Source: Psychrobacter sp. 1044 (GTDB taxonomy: Bacteria > Pseudomonadota > Gammaproteobacteria > Pseudomonadales > Moraxellaceae). Taken from it: DNA of 64,000 nt. Numbering within the stretch: position 1 is the first letter of the stretch; each line of letters begins with the position of its first letter. The stretch is taken from positions 124,001-188,000 of the forward strand of contig NZ_CAJHAZ010000003.1 of NCBI RefSeq assembly GCF_904846525.1, in the 5' to 3' direction. Below the pieces are notes generated by a model, which was given only the letters and a program-made list of their open reading frames with translations, had not been told where the DNA came from and did no database searches. The position numbers and the translations under genes were made by a program. This document shows positions 36,656 through 45,357 of this stretch, piece by piece.

Positions 36656-37053
36656 AGTCGCTCTCTTTAGTTATTCGCTATCATAAATGGCTAGCTCAGT
36701 AGTTGAGCCACGTTTCATGTAAAAGGGTGTTTAATTATTTGGGGTAAGAATAGACGATATCACGGCTCGTCATTCAGATTTATCAAAAACAGCTCATCCA
36801 TTTTGATTGCCTTTAAGGCATCCTTGATAAAAAACAGCTGTCGCGGCGTTACTGTCAGTATAAATCTTCTATAGCGACAAATATATAACTAATAACTAAT
36901 ATTCATAATTAATATTTTAAATCAAAACATTAATTTATGTATTGATGGATTCGGTTTTTATCAGCGTCTGTGGTTAAGTACCTATTAATGATAGATGTGA
37001 CCGTATCAGAAAAACATTTTTTAACTGCATTTACGATATAAGGAAAGCCAATT
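36656..37053. other. intergenic region between divergent acyl-CoA dehydrogenase and FUSC-type genes
   Basis: AT-rich, no ORF. AAGGAAAG before 37054 is the ribosome site of the downstream gene. No operator of a known family was recognised. Confidence 0.45.
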
Positions 37054-38181
37054 ATGAGCGCATCTAAGCGCAAGGCAACGCGAGCATCTTGGCTGACAGC
37101 GTTATTTGCTCGCATAAAGGCTTTAATTGATGGGGAGCTGGCGCATCTGCTGACAGTGAACCGTAGTAAGAGACCGTGGCATATGCCGATTATCGCGGCG
37201 ATTGCGATCAGTTTCCCTGTGTTTGTGGGCGCTTATTTCGATGCTTTATCGTCAGGTATCAAAGCGTCTTTGGGGGCGATGGTTATTTTGAATATACCGT
37301 TAGTGGGCAAGCTGCCGTATCGATTGGTGACGGTGATGGCTTGGGGTTTTGCCATGTCGCTGTGCTTTGCGCTCGGTCTCATTGCTCAGCAAATCCCGCT
37401 ATTAAAACTGCCGATATTTACGCTCATGGCGTTTGGTATTGTGATTTTTGGACGTTATTATCGTCAGCCACCGCCAGCGGGACTGTTTGTGATGATGGCA
37501 GGCGCTATTGCGCTATTTATACCGCTGCCTTTGGAAGACATCTTACGTGCAACTGGACTGGTGATGCTTGGCAGTGGCTTTGCTTTAGTGATGGCATTGC
37601 TGTATTCGTTATTTTTACTGGCGACGCGCCCAGCAACGCCGACGCCTACTTATAGCTACGAGCCAGATACTATTACTGAAAGTGTGATTGTCGCCAGTTT
37701 TGTCAGTTTAGCCTTGCTCATCGCCGTCACTTTACAGCTGTCCAACCCCTATTGGGCAGCAGTTAGCTGCTTTTTGATTATCCAAGGTATTCATTTGCGT
37801 ACCATGTGGATTAAGCAAATACATCGTTTACTTGGTACAGTATTGGGCGTGGTTTTGGCGAGTTGGATGTTGTCTTGGGGATTGTCAATATGGGGTGTCG
37901 CACTGGCGATACTGACGATGATGCTTTGTATCGAGACGTTGGTGGATCGACATTATGGTTTGGCAGTCATATTTATCACGCCGCTGACGATATTTATTGC
38001 AGAATACGGCAGTGGTCTACCGTTTTCTGAGTCCGCCTATCAAGAAGTGATTCGCACGCGCCTTTTTGATACTGTGATTGGCTGCTTGGTGGGTCTGAGC
38101 GGCGGAGTAGTGATGCATTCGACCAACTTACGCATACCACTACGGCGTATCGAAAACTGGCTGCTGGCGCGCTTTGGCTAA
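37054..38181 (+). CDS. FUSC-like inner membrane protein (aromatic acid exporter family)
   Basis: A protein of 375 residues with two hydrophobic blocks of several helices each (about 50-200 and 220-345), the second containing NPYWAAVSCFLIIQG and LGTVLGVVLASWML. This matches the fusaric acid resistance/YccS-type FUSC fold (compare NPYWAxxT and RxxGTxxGxxxG). The expected large cytoplasmic domain is absent, so it is a short form. Such proteins export aromatic acids or similar compounds, often with a membrane-fusion partner; none lies nearby. Substrate unknown. Confidence 0.75.
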   Translation: MSASKRKATRASWLTALFARIKALIDGELAHLLTVNRSKRPWHMPIIAAIAISFPVFVGAYFDALSSGIKASLGAMVILNIPLVGKLPYRLVTVMAWGFAMSLCFALGLIAQQIPLLKLPIFTLMAFGIVIFGRYYRQPPPAGLFVMMAGAIALFIPLPLEDILRATGLVMLGSGFALVMALLYSLFLLATRPATPTPTYSYEPDTITESVIVASFVSLALLIAVTLQLSNPYWAAVSCFLIIQGIHLRTMWIKQIHRLLGTVLGVVLASWMLSWGLSIWGVALAILTMMLCIETLVDRHYGLAVIFITPLTIFIAEYGSGLPFSESAYQEVIRTRLFDTVIGCLVGLSGGVVMHSTNLRIPLRRIENWLLARFG

Positions 38182-38227
38182 TTGATGAGTGTCAAATCAT
38201 CAGTACGTTTGAAATCAAGTATTAATC

Positions 38228-38261
38228 AAAGTCGCATGAGCTAAGTTCATGCGACTTTTTT
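38228..38261. terminator. terminator between convergent FUSC-type gene and aroE
   Basis: AAAGTCGCATGA and TCATGCGACTTT pair perfectly (12 bp, 7-base loop), followed by more T. Confidence 0.9.
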
Positions 38262-38276
38262 CATATCAATTTTCGA

Positions 38277-39137
38277 TTAACGATTGTGTAACGCTTCGGT
38301 CGCTTGCGCAACATCGATCGTATGACCTGTCCAACGCTCAAAACTTAGCGCTGCTTGCCCGATGAGCATGCCATAGCCATCAGAAATCTGCGCGCCACGT
38401 GCAGAAAAATGCTGCAAAAACGGCAGCGTGCGTCCGTACATCATGTCATAAGCATAGTCACCGTTTAGCGTGTCGCTTAGTGGTAGCGTATCTGCTGATA
38501 AACCAATAGAAGTCGCATTGATAATAATATCAAACTTTCCATTTAAATCCGCTGTGCGACAAGTTTCAATCTGCTGCTCATGAATAGCAGTGCTTGCCGC
38601 GCTAAGCTCAGTGACTAACGCTGTTGCCTTGCTCAGCGTACGATTGGCAATCGTAAGATGTGCGATACCGGCTTCAATCAATGGCAATATCACCCCACGT
38701 GCTGCGCCGCCTGCACCAATGAGTGCCACACGTGCACCATTCAATGGCCAACCCAAACTTACGATGTGATTGACCAGTCCTTGTCCATCGGTATTATCGC
38801 CATACAATGCCTCGGTGATTGGCACGCCACTTTTCACCAGCGCTTTATTTAGTAACAGCGTATTGACTGCGCCTGCAGCTTTGGCATGCTCCGATAAACC
38901 ACCGCGCGCCACGCAGCAGTCATAAGCGATTTGTTTAAAAGGTACAGTCACGTTGGCTCCAACGCCACCACCCTGAAAAAACGCCTCAAGCACCGCGGTA
39001 AAACTGGCTACATCATCGGGGCAATATTGGCGTTGATAGCTAATCTCAATGCCCGTCTGCGCTGCAAATAACGTATGAATTTCAGGGGATTTGCTGTGGG
39101 CAATGGGATTGCCGATAACGATAAAATGCTGGGTCAT
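38277..39137 (-). CDS. aroE: shikimate dehydrogenase (NADP+)
   Basis: AroE reduces 3-dehydroshikimate in aromatic amino acid synthesis. The protein has shikimate-binding NPIAHSKSPEIH, the catalytic lysine in VGANVTVPFKQIA, the NADP-binding GAGGAARG and the NRT loop (ANRTLSKA) that selects NADP, and the closing GYGMLIGQAALSFERWTG. ATG at 39137 gives 286 residues, close to E. coli AroE (272). A longer frame begins at TTG and is not needed. Confidence 0.95.
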   Translation of the reverse strand: MTQHFIVIGNPIAHSKSPEIHTLFAAQTGIEISYQRQYCPDDVASFTAVLEAFFQGGGVGANVTVPFKQIAYDCCVARGGLSEHAKAAGAVNTLLLNKALVKSGVPITEALYGDNTDGQGLVNHIVSLGWPLNGARVALIGAGGAARGVILPLIEAGIAHLTIANRTLSKATALVTELSAASTAIHEQQIETCRTADLNGKFDIIINATSIGLSADTLPLSDTLNGDYAYDMMYGRTLPFLQHFSARGAQISDGYGMLIGQAALSFERWTGHTIDVAQATEALHNR

Positions 39138-39581
39138 AATGGGTCTGCTTGCGGTAAGAGGCAAAAATTAATCAGCGGAAGGGCATTGATATGCAATCAT
39201 CATAAGGGATAACGCAATATTTGACAAATCGGTGGTCTAACAAGTAAACACTTGAATAGGTAGGTTTTTTGACAGGTTAGGTCTTTAACAAATCTGTACT
39301 GTCTGGGAGCGTTATCCGTAACGTAAAGGGTGGTCAAGTGTTAAGCAGTTGGGTAAACTAGAGAGCATGAAATTTTTATATTGATATTTTGGCAGTTGCA
39401 TAACTATCAGTAACTGAACTGTCAAACACCAAGTCATAAGAAACTGACATAACAAACTGAGTCATACAATACCAAGTATAAGAACGCTTGTTTATAAAAT
39501 ATAATGTCCATTATCAGCGGCCTATCTGCCTGCTCGTTAATACTATTTTGAGAATCATCTAAAAGTGTGAGTAAATTGCCC
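39138..39581. other. intergenic region between divergent aroE and the lipoprotein gene
   Basis: No ORF. It holds short related pieces (CAAGTAAACACTTG, GGTAGGTTTTTTGACAGG) and a TATAAT box at 39500-39505, listed separately. Confidence 0.45.
39500..39505 (+). promoter_or_regulatory. candidate -10 box for the lipoprotein-pabC unit
   Basis: A perfect TATAAT 76 bp before the lipoprotein start codon. The -35 region has no clear match. Confidence 0.4.
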
Positions 39582-40250
39582 ATGTGGAATAATAGCCTAC
39601 AGACCCTCTTAGTCGGTACGATAATGGCAGTCGGCGTGTCGCTCAGTGGCTGTGATAGCAGTAAAGACGACGCCCAAAACCAAGATGCCGATATGAGCGA
39701 ACAAAGCGTCGCTGACGATGCGCTAGTACAGGACAATGCTGCGCCGAACGCCGATTTAGACGGCGCTACTGCTCAGCAAGGTACACAAGTGAAATATGAC
39801 GTTGCGGGATGGGGCACTAAAAATGTAGCGTCACTGACCGTCGATAATTTAGATGAGATCAAAGCGACTTTTGGTAAGGTCATGAGCACTGACGAGAACA
39901 GCCTCGACTATGCCAGTAATCCAGCCGCCAAATATCGTTTTATGGATACCGATGCGCCGTATTTGGATCTGATTGATTCTGAAAAGTATCTCGAACTGGG
40001 CTGGTACTTTGCCAATCCTACTGACTCTGATAAAGAAAAAGAGATAAGTCAAAACCATGCCGAAAAAGCGCATAAGCTTGCCCGCCAACTGATGGGTGAG
40101 GAGGGCGGACAACTGATTTCTGATATGCTTAATGGTCAAATTATCAAAAATAAAGTCATCGGTGGTCAAAAAATAGAACTGGCAAAATGTGAGTTCTACA
40201 GTTGTATGTTGGTCATCAATAAATCTGCTGCCCAAACAGATAAGAAGTAA
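39582..40250 (+). CDS. lipoprotein of unknown function
   Basis: A protein of 222 residues with a lipobox (VGVSLSGCDSSKDD, Cys as acceptor) after a short hydrophobic signal. The mature N terminus is Asp/Ala/Gln-rich, and the folded part has TVDNLDEIKATFGKVMSTDENSLDYAS... and two cysteines near the end (LAKCEFYSCML), likely a disulfide. Not recognised as a known family. ATG at 39582 or GTG at 39567 are both possible starts. pabC follows after three bases, so the two are co-transcribed. Confidence 0.72.
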   Translation: MWNNSLQTLLVGTIMAVGVSLSGCDSSKDDAQNQDADMSEQSVADDALVQDNAAPNADLDGATAQQGTQVKYDVAGWGTKNVASLTVDNLDEIKATFGKVMSTDENSLDYASNPAAKYRFMDTDAPYLDLIDSEKYLELGWYFANPTDSDKEKEISQNHAEKAHKLARQLMGEEGGQLISDMLNGQIIKNKVIGGQKIELAKCEFYSCMLVINKSAAQTDKK

Positions 40251-40253
40251 GCT

Positions 40254-41240
40254 GTGCTCGCTATCATGCCGCTCAATAATTGGCTATGCATACATCCATC
40301 AAGTGCTACGACGGATATCTCAGACACAGTATCGCTAGACAATCGTGGGTTGGCATATGGCGATGGATTTTTTACCACGATGGGGGTCATCGATGGGCAG
40401 ATACTGTGGTTGGCTTATCATCAGCAGCGCCTTGTTTCCCATGCTGAAGCTTTACAACTTGAATTAGACAGTCATTCTGTCATGGCTTTATTGCAGACGC
40501 ATGCCGAGCAACTACAACAAGGCATGCTGAAGCTTATGGTGACTCGCGCCGTGCAAGATATCCGTGGTTATGGCTATGTGCCAACCACGTCTGGTAGTGC
40601 TTGTGAGATTTGGCTAAAATCCTCTGCGATGACCGTCACTACGACTGAGCAATTACGCTTGCCTAATGGATGCTTAATCCCGATGCAGCCTATCAGTTCT
40701 GCCATTTGCCTATCTTCGCAGCTTGCTTGCTTACCGCAACCATTAGCCGGACTCAAAAGCCTCAATTGCCTTGATAATGTGCTGGCAAGTGGCGAGCTAC
40801 AAAGCATCAAAGCCAAAGTATTGGAAGACAATATCAAACCCAGCATCAGTGAGGGGCTGCTACGAGATATGAGTGGTCGTTGGGTTGAAGGTACGATGAG
40901 TAACGTCTTCTATCAGTTGTCAGACTCGCCTTTATCAACACTATCATCAGAAAAAACGTCATCAGAAAAATTGTCTACGCTACCGCTTTATGAAGACAAT
41001 GCAAACTATCTAACCACTGGTCAATGGTATACACCATCCATGGCGAAATCTGGCGTCGCTGGCGTGATGCGGCAAGTGCTTATCGATGCGTTATCGACTA
41101 GCAAACATCCCGTCATTATCAGATCATTAAAAGATGAGGATTTGCCACGACTAAGCCAGCTATTCTTTTGCAATGCGCTGCGCGGTGTCATGCCAATGAG
41201 TAGCCTGACGTTATTATCGGGTGAAATGGTGAGATTTTGA
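40254..41240 (+). CDS. pabC: aminodeoxychorismate lyase
   Basis: A PLP fold-IV lyase that releases p-aminobenzoate for folate synthesis. Markers are RGLAYGDGFFTT, the PLP lysine in LAGLKSLNCLDNVLA, and VEGTMSNVFYQL then FFCNALRGVMPM. It is 328 residues, longer than E. coli PabC (269), partly from an S/T-rich insertion (SDSPLSTLSSEKTSSEKLSTL). GTG at 40254 has an AAGAAG site; ATG at 40266 is an alternative. In most gammaproteobacteria pabC is followed directly by mltG and tmk. Here the accessory island 41247-42922 lies between. Confidence 0.9.
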   Translation: MLAIMPLNNWLCIHPSSATTDISDTVSLDNRGLAYGDGFFTTMGVIDGQILWLAYHQQRLVSHAEALQLELDSHSVMALLQTHAEQLQQGMLKLMVTRAVQDIRGYGYVPTTSGSACEIWLKSSAMTVTTTEQLRLPNGCLIPMQPISSAICLSSQLACLPQPLAGLKSLNCLDNVLASGELQSIKAKVLEDNIKPSISEGLLRDMSGRWVEGTMSNVFYQLSDSPLSTLSSEKTSSEKLSTLPLYEDNANYLTTGQWYTPSMAKSGVAGVMRQVLIDALSTSKHPVIIRSLKDEDLPRLSQLFFCNALRGVMPMSSLTLLSGEMVRF

Positions 41241-41246
41241 GCGATT

Positions 41247-41444
41247 CTAATCGTATTTAAAAATATTAAACTTGGTATCAATAAAGTCATCTGGGTACAA
41301 AATAACTTCCTCATTGTGATACATATCTTGCGCTTTTAATAGTGCTTCTTGCTCGTTCTCTGCGTTAACCTCCACGATATTATTCAACGTCTCGACAATC
41401 TCTATCTGAAAGGCTCTCTTCAGTTTTTTATCTACTTTCATCAT
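41247..41444 (-). CDS. DpnD/PcfM-like small protein
   Basis: A 65-residue protein, FQIEIVETLNNIVEVNAENEQEALLKAQDMYHNEEVILYPDDF..., matching the DpnD/PcfM pattern: a beta-hairpin start, V-E-V-x-A, an AL...Y segment and a closing EVIL..DDF. DpnD is encoded with DpnI in Streptococcus pneumoniae and has no known function; PcfM comes from a conjugative plasmid. A GGGGA site precedes ATGATG. It lies on the same strand as the DpnI homologue 714 bp upstream, but with an opposite-strand gene in between. The stop is 4 bp from the end of pabC. Confidence 0.72.
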   Translation of the reverse strand: MMKVDKKLKRAFQIEIVETLNNIVEVNAENEQEALLKAQDMYHNEEVILYPDDFIDTKFNIFKYD

Positions 41445-41599
41445 TACTATCCCCGATATACGCTTATCAAAATTTCCTGAGTATTTATATATTCTAGGTT
41501 AGCAAAGGCGCTTAAAAAGAAGTGATCGTCTTTTGTTACGTAGACTTGTGCGATAAGGAAAATCGATCAATGATAGTGTTTTGATAAGGAGAGATATCC

Positions 41600-42166
41600 A
41601 TGGACTACATCTACGAAGATGAACGAATACCTTTACAAATCCGTCGACTATTAATTTTTGATGAGATTTGCAAATTAGCAAAAAAACAACCTGATGAAAT
41701 TATTCATTTATCAAGATTCACTGAATTGTCGCTCGGTGTTATGTATTTGAAAGACTTTAAAAAATTTATCGCGTTTGGCGGCGTGTTTGAGTATGCAGAA
41801 ACAAGAGAAGAAGTTATCGAGCAACGCATTAGAGTTTTTCCTAATGATGAACCAGTCACACGTGCGCTGACAGTCAATTTAAAGCAGTTTACTCAGCCCG
41901 CGCGCACAGCTATACAGCTAGTTTGGTATTGGAATAAGTATGTTAAAAATAGAATGCACGCTTATGTCGATTATCGAGAAGAGCACTTTTTTAAAATCAA
42001 TGATGAAATTGATGGAGAGTATCCACCGCATAAGTTTCATGGCCGTTTAGTTGCAACGGCACGTTTACCTTTATGGGACGATAGAGAGGAATTAATTGCA
42101 GATGTCTACCGTAATAATAAAGGGCAACCAAGACCTGAACGCTTCAATGAGAAACGTTTAATATAA
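41600..42166 (+). CDS. uncharacterised protein of the restriction island
   Basis: A protein of 188 residues, not recognised. It is soluble-looking, with many aromatic and charged residues (QLVWYWNKYVKNRMHAYVDYREEHFFKIND, then FHGRLVATARLPLWDD). No signal peptide, helix-turn-helix or nuclease motif could be seen. The ribosome site GGAGAG is good, which argues that it is expressed. Its last 9 bp overlap the end of the convergent DpnI-type gene, and it diverges from the DpnD-like gene. It could be an accessory or control factor of the restriction module or an independent passenger. Confidence 0.65.
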   Translation: MDYIYEDERIPLQIRRLLIFDEICKLAKKQPDEIIHLSRFTELSLGVMYLKDFKKFIAFGGVFEYAETREEVIEQRIRVFPNDEPVTRALTVNLKQFTQPARTAIQLVWYWNKYVKNRMHAYVDYREEHFFKINDEIDGEYPPHKFHGRLVATARLPLWDDREELIADVYRNNKGQPRPERFNEKRLI

Positions 42167-42922
42167 TTTTCGATAATGCCCGCGACCGATAAATTCAATA
42201 ATGCCTCTATCACGTAACACTTGTAGCTGCTGACGAATTTTATCTTTAATATGATTGTTTTCGGGATGCTTAAGCTTTAATAGTTCAGCAAAAGCATAAA
42301 CCTGATTGAGAGAAAAATTAACGTTCAGTTTATCAATACATTGCCAAACATCTAACGTCCAACCACGTGAGGTCGTAGATTGCTCGCGTAAAAACAAGGT
42401 TTTTTGAAATTGCTCGGTGACATTATCGCGTGGTATGACTTGCTGGTTTTTCACCAAAAATACTTTGCCTGATTCGGGCACTTGTCGTAAATCAATATTG
42501 CAACCAACCCAACCGGCACGTTTGGCAGTGACTGATAAAGGCTTACGTTTAACAATCATATCAGGCTTAAAAAAATGCTTAGGAATAATCAGGAAGTTGT
42601 TAACGCTATATTCTTGAGAATAGGTTAAAAAGAAAAAGTTAGGATTATTGTCGCTACTGATACGCTCAATCATGGTGTCATAAGCGCCATCATTGATAAT
42701 ATTGCTTAACTTTGCTTGCTTACTTTTTAGCTCATATTGCTCATTACAATTTGCACAATAAAAGTCAGCGACAGGCTTATTGTTAGTAAATTCCGCCAAT
42801 GGTTCAGCATCGCAATTAGGGCAGTAACTTTGCTTAGCAACCCAATCCTCGCTTAATACACGAATTTTTTGAGGTTCGGATTTGTAGTTTGCAGCGAGAC
42901 TTTGATTAAAATGTAGGTTCAT
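42158..42922 (-). CDS. dpnI: DpnI-type methyl-directed restriction endonuclease (Gm6ATC)
   Basis: A 254-residue protein, exactly the length of DpnI of S. pneumoniae and closely similar throughout from memory (EDWVAKQSYCPNC, NNKPVADFYCANC, NDGAYDTM, NPNFFFLTYSQ, KRAGWVGCNIDLRQVP, IRQQLQVLRDRGIIEF). Catalytic PD-(D/E)xK residues D53, E64 and K66 and the zinc cysteines C34, C37, C56 and C59 fall at the same numbers. The C-terminal third would be the winged-helix domain that reads methylated GATC. DpnI cuts only when the adenine is methylated, so the host should lack Dam methylation. It sits between pabC and mltG, indicating insertion. No methyltransferase gene is adjacent, as expected. Confidence 0.93.
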   Translation of the reverse strand: MNLHFNQSLAANYKSEPQKIRVLSEDWVAKQSYCPNCDAEPLAEFTNNKPVADFYCANCNEQYELKSKQAKLSNIINDGAYDTMIERISSDNNPNFFFLTYSQEYSVNNFLIIPKHFFKPDMIVKRKPLSVTAKRAGWVGCNIDLRQVPESGKVFLVKNQQVIPRDNVTEQFQKTLFLREQSTTSRGWTLDVWQCIDKLNVNFSLNQVYAFAELLKLKHPENNHIKDKIRQQLQVLRDRGIIEFIGRGHYRKLY

Positions 42923-43089
42923 AACCAGTTTTCGTTATTAGAGAAAAGGAAAAACAACAAAAGAAGGTAGAAATATTAGCCCATATCAGCAGGCGTAAAT
43001 ACCAAGATAATTCATAAGCTAAGCAAATACCATTGAAAATCGCACGGTTCAGTGCTAAATTCTAGCAAACTTCTGCCTCGCGAGTTGCC

Positions 43090-44382
43090 ATGAGCAAGCC
43101 TACATCTGAAACGCCTCCTGAACGCCCTAATGAAACGCCATCGAATAAACCAGATAGCAGTGTTGAGGAGCGTGTCGATACCACACTACCGGACACGCAA
43201 CCAGCAGTTGATGGGGTAGAGGAAACGCCAGCGACAGATGTGTCACTCATCAGTGGAGCGGCTAAGCCACGCGAATATAAAGCGGATAATCAATCGTTCT
43301 TTATGCAGCGTGGTTATCAAGTGTTGCTAGTGTTGGGGCTTATCGCTGCGTTTTTCTTAGTGATGGTCTATCAGACATTGTTTGGGCGGATTGAGCAGCC
43401 AAAGCAAATGGTCACCATTGAGCAGGGTCAGAGCTATTACGGCTTACTGCCGCAGTGGCAACAGCAAATCCCGCTGTTCTCTGCCACGATTGCCAAGCTC
43501 TATATGAAAACACAAGTCGATGGCCCCTTACATGCTGGTATTTATCAATTACCAGAAAACCCTACCTTTGCTGAAACGCTACATATACTTGGGCAAGGGG
43601 TAAAAGCATCGATGGTAAAAGTGCAAATCATTGAAGGCAAAACCTCTAAAGATTTATATCAAACATTGAGGGACAATAAAGGCATCAAAAAAGAGGTGCT
43701 GACCGACGATAGTGGCAATGATAGAGACAATGCTGGTATTGCTCAAGCGTTGGATTTGGTCGGTATATTGCCAAATGAAGTGATCAATAGTAACGACCCT
43801 ATCGTCAATCACAATCTTGAAGGTTGGTTTGCCCCCGATACTTATTACTATGGTGAAGGCAGCACTGATAAGCAGGTATTGACCGATTTATATAAGCGTC
43901 AGCAGCAAGTATTGACTGAAGCGTGGGAAAATCGTGCGCCCAATTTACCTTATAAGACGCCTTATGAGGCGTTAGTGATGGCCTCTATTATCGAAAAAGA
44001 AACCAGTGTGGCAGAAGAGCGTCCTTTGGTCTCTGCGGTGTTTAGAAATCGTTTAGATAAAGGCATGCGAATGCAGACCGATCCGACCATCATCTATGGT
44101 ATGGGCAGTCGCTATGAAGGTAACATTCGCCGTAAAGACATTGATGAAAAAACGTCTTATAACACTTATCAAATTGACGGCCTACCGCCAACACCTATCG
44201 CGCTACCATCGGCTGCCTCTATCGAAGCGACCTTGCACCCAGCAGATAGTGACGCATTGTACTTTGTAGCGACGGGTAATGGCGGGCACAAATTTACCAA
44301 TAGCTTGGCGGCGCACAATCAAGCGGTAAAAGAATATCTCGGCGTCATGCGTGAAAAAAAATCACAAACCCCGCCGCAGTAA
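43090..44382 (+). CDS. mltG: endolytic murein transglycosylase MltG
   Basis: MltG cleaves nascent glycan strands and may set their length. The 430 residues start with a disordered cytoplasmic segment, then one membrane helix (VLLVLGLIAAFFLVMVYQTLF), a LysM-like part, and the YceG catalytic domain. Conserved are YHAGIYQLP-like HAGIYQLPENPTFAETL, LEGWFAPDTYYYGEG, MASIIEKETSVAEERPLVSAVFRNRL (catalytic Glu), MRMQTDPTIIYGMG and the closing LHPADSDALYFVATGNGGHKFTNSLAAHN. The N-terminal extension is longer than in E. coli. tmk follows after 99 bp. Confidence 0.94.
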   Translation: MSKPTSETPPERPNETPSNKPDSSVEERVDTTLPDTQPAVDGVEETPATDVSLISGAAKPREYKADNQSFFMQRGYQVLLVLGLIAAFFLVMVYQTLFGRIEQPKQMVTIEQGQSYYGLLPQWQQQIPLFSATIAKLYMKTQVDGPLHAGIYQLPENPTFAETLHILGQGVKASMVKVQIIEGKTSKDLYQTLRDNKGIKKEVLTDDSGNDRDNAGIAQALDLVGILPNEVINSNDPIVNHNLEGWFAPDTYYYGEGSTDKQVLTDLYKRQQQVLTEAWENRAPNLPYKTPYEALVMASIIEKETSVAEERPLVSAVFRNRLDKGMRMQTDPTIIYGMGSRYEGNIRRKDIDEKTSYNTYQIDGLPPTPIALPSAASIEATLHPADSDALYFVATGNGGHKFTNSLAAHNQAVKEYLGVMREKKSQTPPQ

Positions 44383-44481
44383 TTCAATCCTCTATCTTTT
44401 CTTAAAAACCTATCGTGAACTGAGCGTTATGCAACTGTCTACATAACGACATAACGCTCATCAATGACATAAGGTCATATC

Positions 44482-45207
44482 ATGTCAGCATCTATACAAG
44501 ACCATGTATCTCAAACAGTCCAGTCGCAAGCAAGTCAGCCCAAAACAAGCAATGACATCAATGATATCGCACTCAATCAAGGGCGCTTTATCAGTTTTGA
44601 AGGTACTGAGGGCGTAGGCAAAACGACTGCCATTGAGCAGCTGTGCACACGCTTAGACGATAACAATATTGCGTATCTGCGTACCCGTGAGCCGGGTGGT
44701 AGCCCGTTTGCAGAACGTTTGCGCGCTATATTATTGGACCCTGCGACCGACATCAATGATGATACAGAGCTATTGCTACTATTTGCGGCGCGCTGCGATC
44801 ATATGCAGCAAGTGATTTTGCCAGCGCTACAACGTGGGACGTGGGTAATATGCGATCGTTTTACCGATTCTACTATTGCTTATCAAGGCTTTGGGCGCGC
44901 ACATGGCGATGCGGTGGTACGAGCCAAAATTGAATCACTTATCGAGCAGTTTGTGCCGCAACTACCTAAGCTGACATTGTGGCTGGATTTGCCCGTATTA
45001 GAAGGCATGGCACGCGCTAATAAACGTAGCGCCGCTGATAGATTTGAGCAGCAAGCGACCGAATTTTTTACTTGGGTACATAAAGGCTTTAACACGCTGG
45101 CGACTCAGCATCCCGAACGGATACAGCGCATTGACGCATCAGGCACAGCCGATGAGGTGAGCGCGCGAGTATGGCAGGCGGTACAAGGCAGATTTGATGT
45201 TTCGTAA
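44482..45207 (+). CDS. tmk: thymidylate kinase
   Basis: Tmk phosphorylates dTMP. The P-loop FEGTEGVGKTTAIEQL, the TREPGGSPFAERLRAILLDP substrate loop, and DRFTDSTIAYQGFGR are all present, and the RAxxRSAxDRFE LID segment (ARANKRSAADRFEQQ) marks the E. coli-like class. It is 241 residues because of a polar N-terminal extension of about 30 before GRFISFEG. The usual holB does not follow; a terminator ends the unit. Confidence 0.94.
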   Translation: MSASIQDHVSQTVQSQASQPKTSNDINDIALNQGRFISFEGTEGVGKTTAIEQLCTRLDDNNIAYLRTREPGGSPFAERLRAILLDPATDINDDTELLLLFAARCDHMQQVILPALQRGTWVICDRFTDSTIAYQGFGRAHGDAVVRAKIESLIEQFVPQLPKLTLWLDLPVLEGMARANKRSAADRFEQQATEFFTWVHKGFNTLATQHPERIQRIDASGTADEVSARVWQAVQGRFDVS

Positions 45208-45238
45208 CGGATTTTATACAGCCATCACCTAGCCAAAT

Positions 45239-45268
45239 AAAAAGCCCCAACATTGCGTTGGGGCTTTT
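45239..45268. terminator. terminator after tmk
   Basis: AAAAGCCCCAAC and GTTGGGGCTTTT pair perfectly (12 bp, 5-base loop). Confidence 0.92.
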
Positions 45269-45357
45269 GTGTTTTATAAACTGTTATATTCTATAAAGTA
45301 TCAAAACAGTCATCAAGATATTGTCAAAACTGTGTTAAAACAAAGCTGTGGCAAAGA

